Assembly: GCA_001819985.1 (NCBI GenBank)
Contig: MHOE01000034.1
Coordinates: 8,606-42,609 of the forward strand
Source of the DNA: Candidatus Spechtbacteria bacterium RIFCSPHIGHO2_02_FULL_43_15b
GTDB lineage: Bacteria > Patescibacteriota > Minisyncoccia > Spechtbacterales > HO2-43-30
Direction of reading: 5' to 3'
DNA length: 34,004 nt
Shown here: piece by piece, positions 26,647 through 34,004 of the stretch
Layout of the letters: each line of letters opens with the position of its first letter
How positions within the stretch are numbered: position 1 is the stretch's first letter
Made by a program: the position numbers and the translations under genes
Notes under the pieces: model-generated
The model's input: the letters and a program-made list of their open reading frames with translations, nothing else
The model's database searches: none
Told to the model about the DNA's origin: nothing

Positions 26647-29313
26647 TTGCAGAATTTTACTCAAAAATCTCAACAGGCGCTTCAGGACGCGCATAAATTA
26701 GCGCAGGATTTCCAGCATCAACAAGTTTCGGACTTGCATCTTTTGCGCGCCTTGCTTTCAGGTAAAGATTCCGAGGATTCAATAATCATAGGGATACTGG
26801 ATAAACTCGGCATAGATTCGTCTTTTATAAGAGGCAAGGTGGACGAAGCATTGGCTAAAATAGTCAGGGTGTCGGGGGATATAAATATGCCATTCGGGCA
26901 GGTAAATATCACTCCTACGCTGGCAAGAATTTTGGGGAGGGCTCAACAGGAGGCAAAGAATTTGTCGGACGACTACATAAGCGTTGAGCATTTATTTTTG
27001 GCAATAGTGGCTACGGATTGTCCGGCAAAAATTATTTTAAGGGAAGCAAATTCTTACGCCGGCTCTGTTGTGGGGTCGGGCACTCAACAGGAATTAGATT
27101 ATGAAACGATACTCAAGATATTGGCGGAGCTTCGGGGAAATATGCGCGTTACAGATCCGGAACCGGAGAGTAAATTTCAAGCACTCGAAAAATATTCAAG
27201 GAATCTAACAAAACTTGCTCGCGAAGAAAAACTTGACCCCATTATAGGAAGGAATGACGAGATACGAAGGGTTATGCAAGTTCTTTCACGAAGGACTAAA
27301 AATAATCCAGTTTTAATAGGAGAAGCGGGAGTTGGAAAGACGGCTATAGTAGAAGGCCTTGCGCAGAGAATTGCTTCAGGCGACGCTCCAGACAGCATAA
27401 AGGGCAAGGAGTTGATAGGACTCGATATAGGCGCCCTTGTTGCGGGTACAAAATATAGGGGAGAGTTTGAGGACAGATTAAAAGCGGTAATCAAGGAAAT
27501 ACAGAGATCCGCTGGCAATGTGATATTATTTATAGATGAATTGCATACGATAGTAGGCGCGGGAGCGGCGGAAGGAGCGATAGACGCGTCGAATCTTTTA
27601 AAACCAGCTTTGGCAAGAGGAGAACTGCACGCGATAGGCGCGACAACACTTCGTGAATACCAACAGCATATAGAAAAAGATCCGGCGCTCGAAAGGAGAT
27701 TTCAGCCAGTTTTGGTTTCAGAGCCGAGCGTTGAAGACACGATTGCGATACTGCGCGGCATTAAGGAGAAATACGAGCTTCACCACGGAGTTAAAATAAA
27801 AGACAGTTCGTTGATAGCGGCGGCTAATCTCTCCCACAGATACATAACTGGAAGATTTCTTCCGGATAAGGCCGTGGACTTAATAGATGAGGCGACAAGC
27901 GCGCTTCGTATGAATATAGAGTCGGAGCCGGAAGAATTGGACAAGTTAAAGCGCGAGATGAGGCGGCTCGAGATAGAGAGAGAAGCTCTAAAAAGAGAAA
28001 AAGACAAGAAAACCAAAGAATCCCTTAGAGATGTCGAGAGACAGCTTTCAAATATATCCGAAAAAGCAAGGTCTCTTGAATATAAATGGAAAAATGAGAA
28101 AGAGCTTATATTTAAGATAAGGGATCTGAAAAAGAAAATAGAACAATTGCGTCAAGAAGCCGAAATCGCGGAACGCGCGGGGGATCTTCAGAAGGTCGCG
28201 GAAGTCAGATACAGTAAAATTCCGGCGCTTGAAAAAGACGCGAAAGAAAAAGAAAAGGAACTTGTAAGGATCCAAAGTTCTTCAAGGATACTAAAAGAAG
28301 AGGTTACGGAGGAAGATATAGCGGAAGTGGTTTCTAAATGGACTGGCATACCCGTGTCCAAAATGCTGGAAGAGGAGCTTATCAAGCTCAAAGATATGGA
28401 GAAAGTTCTGCAAAAGAGAGTTATTGGGCAGGAGGGGGCGGTTGGCGTTGTGAGTAACGCGATAAGGAGAAGTAGGGCGGGAATATCGGAAGAGAATCGC
28501 CCGATAGGGTCATTCATATTTCTCGGGCCTACGGGTGTGGGTAAAACCGAATTAGCAAAAGCATTGGCTGGTTTTATGTTCAACGACGAGTCCGCGCTTA
28601 TCCGTCTTGATATGTCGGAATACGGCGAAAGACATTCAGTGGCAAGGATAATAGGTTCGCCTCCCGGGTATGTGGGCTACGAAGAAGGCGGGCAATTAGC
28701 GGAAAAAATCAGGAAAAGACCATACAGCGTAATACTTTTTGATGAAATAGAAAAAGCTCATCAGGAAGTTTTTAACATTTTACTTCAGATTTTGGATGAC
28801 GGGCGTCTGACAGACGGTAAGGGAAGAGTTGTAAATTTCAAGAATACCATAATAATTTTAACATCAAATATCGGTTCGGAACTATTGAAGGAGAGCGCCA
28901 GTTTGGGGTTCAAGAAAGGCAATGGCGATATTTCGCGCGATGAAAATATTCGGGAAAAAATTATGCGCAGTTTACGGGAAAATTTCAAGCCGGAATTTTT
29001 GAATCGCCTTGACGAGATAGTCATATTCAACAGCATTTCTCCAAAAACACTTTCGCGCATCGTGGATTTACAGCTTAATCTCATAAAAGAGAGATTAAGG
29101 AATCAAAGAGATATTAAACTCGTGTTCGACGCGAATGTAAAGGGGTGGCTTGCCGAAAAAGGATTCGACATAAATTACGGCGCGAGGCCTCTAAAACGGG
29201 TTATTCAAAAGGAGATTCTCGATGTGCTTGCGTTAAAAATAATCTCCGGAGCGATTAAATACGGAGATACGGCCAAAGTCGGCATCGTGGACGGCGCGGT
29301 TCAAATAAATTAA
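26647..29313 (+). CDS. clpB: ATP-dependent chaperone ClpB
   Basis: [17 protein letters not shown]-domain; [18 protein letters not shown]; coiled-coil M domain; [37 protein letters not shown] start assumed. Confidence 0.97.
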   Translation: MQNFTQKSQQALQDAHKLAQDFQHQQVSDLHLLRALLSGKDSEDSIIIGILDKLGIDSSFIRGKVDEALAKIVRVSGDINMPFGQVNITPTLARILGRAQQEAKNLSDDYISVEHLFLAIVATDCPAKIILREANSYAGSVVGSGTQQELDYETILKILAELRGNMRVTDPEPESKFQALEKYSRNLTKLAREEKLDPIIGRNDEIRRVMQVLSRRTKNNPVLIGEAGVGKTAIVEGLAQRIASGDAPDSIKGKELIGLDIGALVAGTKYRGEFEDRLKAVIKEIQRSAGNVILFIDELHTIVGAGAAEGAIDASNLLKPALARGELHAIGATTLREYQQHIEKDPALERRFQPVLVSEPSVEDTIAILRGIKEKYELHHGVKIKDSSLIAAANLSHRYITGRFLPDKAVDLIDEATSALRMNIESEPEELDKLKREMRRLEIEREALKREKDKKTKESLRDVERQLSNISEKARSLEYKWKNEKELIFKIRDLKKKIEQLRQEAEIAERAGDLQKVAEVRYSKIPALEKDAKEKEKELVRIQSSSRILKEEVTEEDIAEVVSKWTGIPVSKMLEEELIKLKDMEKVLQKRVIGQEGAVGVVSNAIRRSRAGISEENRPIGSFIFLGPTGVGKTELAKALAGFMFNDESALIRLDMSEYGERHSVARIIGSPPGYVGYEEGGQLAEKIRKRPYSVILFDEIEKAHQEVFNILLQILDDGRLTDGKGRVVNFKNTIIILTSNIGSELLKESASLGFKKGNGDISRDENIREKIMRSLRENFKPEFLNRLDEIVIFNSISPKTLSRIVDLQLNLIKERLRNQRDIKLVFDANVKGWLAEKGFDINYGARPLKRVIQKEILDVLALKIISGAIKYGDTAKVGIVDGAVQIN

Positions 29314-29317
29314 GCAG

Positions 29318-29791
29318 ATGAGATTATTCGGAATTTTCATTTTTTTGATTATTGCGTTCGCGGCAGGTTTTTTTTGGCGTGATTCAATTTACGAAGTAAA
29401 GAATACATCAAATGATATCGGATACAATAAGGATGCGTTGCTTATTGGGAAAAATGAGATACTAGTAGAAGTGGCTGATACCGAGCTTCTTCAGTCGGTT
29501 GGGCTTAGCGGTAGGGATTACCTCGGCGAAAACGAAGGGATGCTTTTTGTGTTCGATATATCGGAGCAATACGCTTTTTGGATGAAAGATATGCGATTTC
29601 CAATTGATATAATATGGATAAGCGAAGATAAAAAAGTGGCGGATATTACAAAAAATTTGACGCCCGAATCTTATCCCGCTCAATACACGCCGATTGTTCC
29701 AGTTTCGCTTGTAATTGAAGTGAACAGCGGATGGGTAGATGGGCATGATGTTAAAATAGGCGACATGGTAACTTTGCCGGATTTTGATTGA
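29318..29791 (+). CDS. DUF192 family secreted/anchored protein
   Basis: N-terminal TM; VEVADTELLQSVGLSGRDYLGENEGMLFVFD...FWMKDMRFPIDIIWI...VIEVNSGW. Confidence 0.93.
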   Translation: MRLFGIFIFLIIAFAAGFFWRDSIYEVKNTSNDIGYNKDALLIGKNEILVEVADTELLQSVGLSGRDYLGENEGMLFVFDISEQYAFWMKDMRFPIDIIWISEDKKVADITKNLTPESYPAQYTPIVPVSLVIEVNSGWVDGHDVKIGDMVTLPDFD

Positions 29792-29843
29792 GGGCCGTTA
29801 ATTCAGCGAAAGAAATTAAGGATATTTTTTAAGCGATTTTTTG

Positions 29844-30944
29844 TTAGGAAAAATTGCTGATACGGAAACCTATCAAGCGTATCTTTTTCCGTCGGGATGG
29901 TGTTTTTCCTATTATCTTAGAGTGCGGGACAAAATGCCACAAAAGACGCAAGGCATCCCTTTCGATTGTTTCAATATCGGTAACGCTATAACCTGCCGAT
30001 TTCGATTTGGTGTGGGTTTTGAAGTCGGAAAACCTCACTCTTACTGTAATCGTCTTAAAATTGCGGAATCCCTGCGATTCAAAAAGAGCTATAACTCTCC
30101 GGACTATGGGGAAAAATTCCGGAAGTATGATCGAAAGATCGTCGGTATCGTTTGGGAAAGTATAGTCGTTGCTTACGGATTTAGTTTCGTGGAATTTCGC
30201 AATTTCTCTTTTATCTTTTCCGCGCGCGGATTCGTAGAGCGAAATTCCATGTTCACCGAGCAGGTCATACAAATACGGCTGGTCAAGCTGGCGAAGATCA
30301 AAAACGGTATTTATCTTCAGTTTTCTAAAAATAATTTCAGTTTTTGGACCTATTCCTGGAATTTTTCGAATATCAAGCGGATCCAAAAAGGCCTGCGTTT
30401 TTTGGGGTGAGACAATTGTCAAGCCGTCCGGTTTCTGAAAGTCGCTCGCGATTTTCGCTATAAGCATATTCGGCCCAACGCCGACGGAGGCGATAATTTT
30501 TTCCCGTTCGCGTATTGCGGTTTTGATTTCTTCGGCAATTTCCCGTGGGTAGTAAGTATGATTATGAAAATTATTCGCGTTCGATAGGTCGATATAAGCT
30601 TCGTCTATTCCAGCTTGTTCGAATTTCCCATTGTATTTTTCCGATACATTGGCTAGTATTTTCATTACCGCATAAGATATTCTTTCATAGAGAGAGCTGT
30701 TGACCGGAAGGAATATTGCTTTTGGGCAGAGTCGCCACGCTTTAGATATAGGCATAGCGCTGTGTATGCCGTATTTTCTCGCCTCATAGTTAGCGGTTGA
30801 TACCACGCCTCGTCCTTTGCCGTTTAGTGGATTCGCGCCTACCACTATGGGTTTACCTTTGAAATGGGGATTTTCTCTTTCTTCGGAAGACGCGAAGAAA
30901 GCGTCGAGATCTACATGGAAAATTGTACGATGATTTTTTACCAT
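29844..30944 (-). CDS. dinB: DNA polymerase IV (Y-family)
   Basis: FHVDLDAFFASSEE, PIVVGA, STANYEARKYGIHSAMP, AGIDEAYIDLS, ASVGVGPNMLIAKIASDFQKPDGL, IPGIGPKTE. Confidence 0.96.
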   Translation of the reverse strand: MVKNHRTIFHVDLDAFFASSEERENPHFKGKPIVVGANPLNGKGRGVVSTANYEARKYGIHSAMPISKAWRLCPKAIFLPVNSSLYERISYAVMKILANVSEKYNGKFEQAGIDEAYIDLSNANNFHNHTYYPREIAEEIKTAIREREKIIASVGVGPNMLIAKIASDFQKPDGLTIVSPQKTQAFLDPLDIRKIPGIGPKTEIIFRKLKINTVFDLRQLDQPYLYDLLGEHGISLYESARGKDKREIAKFHETKSVSNDYTFPNDTDDLSIILPEFFPIVRRVIALFESQGFRNFKTITVRVRFSDFKTHTKSKSAGYSVTDIETIERDALRLLWHFVPHSKIIGKTPSRRKKIRLIGFRISNFS

Positions 30945-30962
30945 GATATTATGTATACTATT

Positions 30963-31370
30963 ATGACAGATTCAAGAGCCGCCAAACTTTATAATTTTTT
31001 TATTTCCAATTCCGGTAAATTTTTTTGGGTATTTTTTTTGCTTACATTCTTTGGGCTTTTTACGCCATCCGCGGGAGAACAAAGCGAGATATACAATCTG
31101 GATATATTAGTCCATTATATTATGTTTGCGGCTTTCTGCACCGCCAGCATTATTCATTTTGGCAACAAAAATAATTCAAGCGCAATAGGCATTTTGCTTA
31201 TACTAGCTTTATTTATTCCCGCGAGCGAATTCATACAGGAAAATTTTGTTGTCGGCAGGGGCTATGAATTCACCGATATATTGTCTGGATACGCGGGTAT
31301 TTTAAGCGCGTATCTAGTAACGGGTCGGGGTCGGTCCGCCAGGTCCAGCGCGAATCGCAAAGTGTTTTGA
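30963..31370 (+). CDS. VanZ-like membrane protein
   Basis: ATG within the longer ORF 30864-31370; LDILVHYIMFAAFCTASII...FIPASEFIQENFVVGRGYEFTDILSGYAGILSAYLV. Confidence 0.75.
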   Translation: MTDSRAAKLYNFFISNSGKFFWVFFLLTFFGLFTPSAGEQSEIYNLDILVHYIMFAAFCTASIIHFGNKNNSSAIGILLILALFIPASEFIQENFVVGRGYEFTDILSGYAGILSAYLVTGRGRSARSSANRKVF

Positions 31371-31419
31371 GGATAATCAATTACGGTTAGCGACTAGACC
31401 CCGATCCTAAAATTTAACC

Positions 31420-31641
31420 ATGCGAATTTATGTATCGGCGAAGCCGAATTCAAAAGAAAATAAGGTGGAGAAAATAAGCGAAGATCATTTCAGGGTTTAT
31501 GTATCCGAGCCGCCCGTAAAAGGCAGGGCCAATTATGCGATTATAAGATTACTCTCGGAATACTTTGCCGTGCCGCCGGGCGGAGTGCGAATATTCCGCG
31601 GCCATTTGACGCGCGAGAAAATAATTGATATATTTCTTTAG
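31420..31641 (+). CDS. DUF167/YggU family protein
   Basis: MRIYVSAKPNSKENKVEK...FRVYVSEPPVKGRANYAIIRLLSEYF; full-length small domain. Confidence 0.92.
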   Translation: MRIYVSAKPNSKENKVEKISEDHFRVYVSEPPVKGRANYAIIRLLSEYFAVPPGGVRIFRGHLTREKIIDIFL

Positions 31642-31661
31642 GTTTACGATAGGGAGGCGTT

Positions 31662-32371
31662 ATGTCAGCGAATATTTCTTTGGATGCGCTTTTGGAAAGA
31701 CTTCGAAATGAAACGGGCAAACTGAGTATAGAAATAGAGCAGGAAATAAAATCTTTGTGGCAGTGGGGAATCGAAAGGATAGAAGACCCCGCTATAAAAG
31801 GTACTTTGGAAGATTACATTTTCCACAGGGTGCCGGCAAACTTCTTTTTGGCGCCGTCTTCGGTAACGGGGAATCATCATCCGTACTGGCATAACAGACC
31901 CGGCGGACTATTAAGGCACATTACGGAGTGTTGCGTGAGCGCGGATAGATTGATTTCTTTGTTTGGGTATGTCAATAAAAATGACAAAGTCGATGCGAAT
32001 ATACGCGATCGGGTGCTTGCGGCGACAGTTATTACTGATACTCAAAAAATGGAGTGCCATGGGGGGATCATACGGTGCTAAATCACGGCGAGATAGCGGC
32101 AAAAATATGGCGCGAAGTATGGGACGAGTCAAACGACCCAAGGCGTCCTTCTAAAATAAGTATCGCTCAAGCTTCGCATTGGCATTACGGCCGTTACACT
32201 CCGGTGCCGGACGGAGAAAAACGAGTATCATTTATAGAACTGAACGATATAACAAAAATCGTGCATCTTTTGGACGCGTGCTCCTCCGCCTTTTATTACG
32301 AGTTTATTTATAGGCCGGTTGATAGAGTAATTTCTCCGGAAGAAGCCTGCGCATTTTTTATCAAGCGGTGA
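31662..32371 (+). pseudogene. HD-superfamily-like protein split by an apparent frameshift
   Basis: ORF 31662-32081 (WHNRPGGLLRHITECC...AATVITDTQK) continues in another frame as 32054-32371 (VPWGDHTVLNHGEIAAKIW...); one extra A in the A6 run at 32044-32049 would join them. Confidence 0.65.
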
Positions 32372-32399
32372 AAAATAAAACTCCCAGGAATACATTATT

Positions 32400-32425
32400 A
32401 AAAGCGGAAACCTTTCCGCTTTTTT
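32400..32425 (+). terminator. Rho-independent terminator
   Basis: AAAAGCGGAAA-CC-TTTCCGCTTTT plus T-run. Confidence 0.85.
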
Positions 32426-32433
32426 GCTACGCG

Positions 32434-32464
32434 GAAACTAACGGGGTCTGACCCCGTTAGTTTC
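32434..32464. repeat. Near-perfect palindrome, REP-like element
   Basis: GAAACTAACGGGGT-CTG-ACCCCGTTAGTTTC, 14-bp stem with 3-nt loop, no T-run. Confidence 0.7.
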
Positions 32465-32648
32465 GTATGCTGTCTTGATCTTTAGCTCAAGTAATGGTAC
32501 AATAAATTTGGTAGGAATTCGCAGTAATTTAATAGTTAATATTTTTCTAAATTTGTAAAATGGCTGTTTTTCCCTACGGCGGGCAGTCATTTTAATTTAA
32601 TACACGAGATGGGTTGTTGGGGGCTTGTTTCGCCGGCAAATAATCGTA

Positions 32649-33629
32649 ATGGCTTTTGTTGACGAGTTAAAAATTTTTGTAAAAGCGGGAGATGGCGGCA
32701 ATGGCGTTGCTCGCTGGCGCCACGAAAAAAATATGAATCTTGGCGGTCCTTCCGGCGGAAACGGAGGCAACGGCGCGGATGTTTATGTACGCGCTGTTCG
32801 CGATACGCATTTGCTTGCTCGGTATCGCGCAAAGAGAGAATTTCGCGGCGAGAGCGGAGTGGACGGCAAAGGAAGAAGCTTATATGGAAAAGACGGAGAT
32901 ACTATGGAAATATTGCTTCCGGTGGGCTCAATAATTACAAATCTAAAAACTAGGAAAAAAATATTTCTCCGCAAAGAGAACGAGCGCGTACTTATTCTTT
33001 TAGGCGGGAAGGGAGGAAGAGGCAACGAATCTTTTAAGAGTTCAAGAATTCCCAGTCCCAAGAAATGGACTCCCGGGAAACCGGGCGAAGAAGCCGAATT
33101 TTTTATTGAGGTGGAGCTGATAGCGGATATCGGGCTTGTCGGTTTACCCAATGCCGGAAAATCAAGTTTGCTGAATGAATTAACTCGGGCGAACGCAAAG
33201 ACAGGCAATTATCCGTTTACCACGCTCGAACCAAACCTTGGAGATTGTTTCGGTTACATAATTGCGGATATTCCGGGTCTCATTGAGGGATCCTCCGGAG
33301 GCAAGGGGCTCGGGCATAAATTTCTCCGTCATATAAAGCGAACAAAAATTCTTGCGCATCTGATATCTCTTGAAAACGAAGACCCGGCAGTTGCTTATAA
33401 TACGGTCCGAAAAGAGCTGGGCAATTTTGATCCAGAACTTTTAAGCAAGAAAGAAATAGTCCTTCTGACGAAAACTGATATTTTTAATAACAAAGAAATG
33501 ATCAGGGCGGCAGTAAGAAAAATGAAAAAGATTGCGCCTAGTGTGATTGCCCTATCTATCTATGATGACGCGGCCATAAAAGAAGTCCGCGAGATGCTTA
33601 TTGGAATGGCGAATGAGAAGAGCGCGTAA
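32649..33629 (+). CDS. obg: GTPase Obg/CgtA
   Basis: FVDELKIFVKAGDGGNGVARWRHEK Obg fold; G1 GLPNAGKSSLLNEL, G3 DIPGLIEGSSGGKGLGHKFLRHIKRT, G4 LTKTDI; start at the internal ATG 32649. Confidence 0.96.
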   Translation: MAFVDELKIFVKAGDGGNGVARWRHEKNMNLGGPSGGNGGNGADVYVRAVRDTHLLARYRAKREFRGESGVDGKGRSLYGKDGDTMEILLPVGSIITNLKTRKKIFLRKENERVLILLGGKGGRGNESFKSSRIPSPKKWTPGKPGEEAEFFIEVELIADIGLVGLPNAGKSSLLNELTRANAKTGNYPFTTLEPNLGDCFGYIIADIPGLIEGSSGGKGLGHKFLRHIKRTKILAHLISLENEDPAVAYNTVRKELGNFDPELLSKKEIVLLTKTDIFNNKEMIRAAVRKMKKIAPSVIALSIYDDAAIKEVREMLIGMANEKSA

Positions 33630-33642
33630 TAAGGTCAAATTT

Positions 33643-34004
33643 ATGCACAAAACAAATAACAAAATAGAATCGTTGGAATCTATACGATCTACCAGTTCAA
33701 AGTTACTAATGAGGGAGGCAAGGAAAAGGGGTATATCCGTAGAATATCTTAATTCATATCGCGAAGGCCCGGTATTTTTAGAATTGTGGTACAGGAATCA
33801 CGAGGAGTTTATATTCGGTCAGGATAGCTCCGTTTCTTCTCACGGTTCTTATTTAATTCAGAGAGACAAGGCACTCACGAAAATATTTTTGAAAAGAGCG
33901 GGTATAAGCGTGGCTCGAGGAAGGGTTTTCAAAAAAAAGGATTCTAAAGAAATACTGAAATATTGCAAAGAAGTAGGGTTTCCTGTCGTATTAAAGCCAT
34001 GGGG
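33643..34004 (+). CDS. ATP-grasp family protein, N-terminal part (runs off window end)
   Basis: Manual translation MHKTNNKIESLESIRSTSSKLLMREARKRGISVEYL...SYLIQRDKALTKIFLKRAGISVARGRVF...EVGFPVVLKPWG; not in the ORF track because it has no stop in the window. Confidence 0.75.
   Translation, partial: MHKTNNKIESLESIRSTSSKLLMREARKRGISVEYLNSYREGPVFLELWYRNHEEFIFGQDSSVSSHGSYLIQRDKALTKIFLKRAGISVARGRVFKKKDSKEILKYCKEVGFPVVLKPW

Noticed and set aside
29841-30410. 189-aa + strand ORF
   Set aside because: Antisense to dinB, which has strong family motifs; the ORF is low-information and a shadow ORF.
32040-32060. Programmed -1 ribosomal frameshift in the HD-like gene
   Set aside because: The site read in frame is A AAA ATG; the A-site codon re-pairs poorly after slippage and I see no clear stimulatory hairpin. 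An indel is simpler.
33475-33500. Obg G4 motif TKTD instead of NKxD
   Set aside because: TK.D variants occur in Obg-like GTPases and the other G motifs are intact, so it is not strong evidence of altered function.
1-34004. Alternative genetic code (TGA = Gly/Trp) as in some CPR lineages
   Set aside because: Genes end naturally at TGA (e.g. DUF192, VanZ-like, FtsH-like/partner ATGA overlap), so the standard bacterial code fits.
1-34004. CRISPR arrays, tRNA, rRNA, transposons
   Set aside because: No regularly spaced repeats, no cloverleaf-like or rRNA-like sequence and no transposase ORF were found by eye; only an isolated REP-like palindrome.

Overview
This 34 kb window is gene-dense and mostly + strand. 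Gene content and style suggest an uncultivated Patescibacteria/CPR-like bacterium, but that is inference. The standard code fits: TGA is used as a stop (e.g. ATGA overlap at 20437-20440, TGA at 29789-29791). I see no rRNA, tRNA, CRISPR array or intact transposon. Recognisable genes are MsrB, a PD-(D/E)XK nuclease, a DUF2061 protein, an O-antigen ligase-like protein, a PP2C-like phosphatase, a GldA-like ATPase with a fused GldF-GldG-like protein, a voltage-gated K+ channel-like protein, a very large alpha-2-macroglobulin (A2M)-like protein, a MEMO1-CapA fusion, a zinc-ribbon protein, a divergent membrane FtsH-like AAA+ protease with a translationally coupled secreted protein, a probable lipoprotein with three trypsin-like repeats, a NUDIX hydrolase, a PPC/DUF296 protein, a cysteine desulfurase, ClpB, DUF192, DinB, a VanZ-like protein, DUF167, a frameshifted HD-like gene, an Obg GTPase and the start of an ATP-grasp gene. 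The most unusual region is ~9.7-23.8 kb. (1) The A2M-like protein carries a ~130-aa intein/Hedgehog-type (Hint) autoprocessing domain at the bait-region position, with Gln at +1 and no A2M thioester Cys. (2) The FtsH-like protease has HEYWGH (HExxGH, as in M49 dipeptidyl peptidase III) instead of HEXXH, a polytopic N-terminus and a ~100-aa insertion in the AAA+ core. (3) The lipoprotein has three tandem trypsin-like domains that all lack the catalytic Ser/His motifs. All homology calls come from reading motifs by eye; no database search was run.
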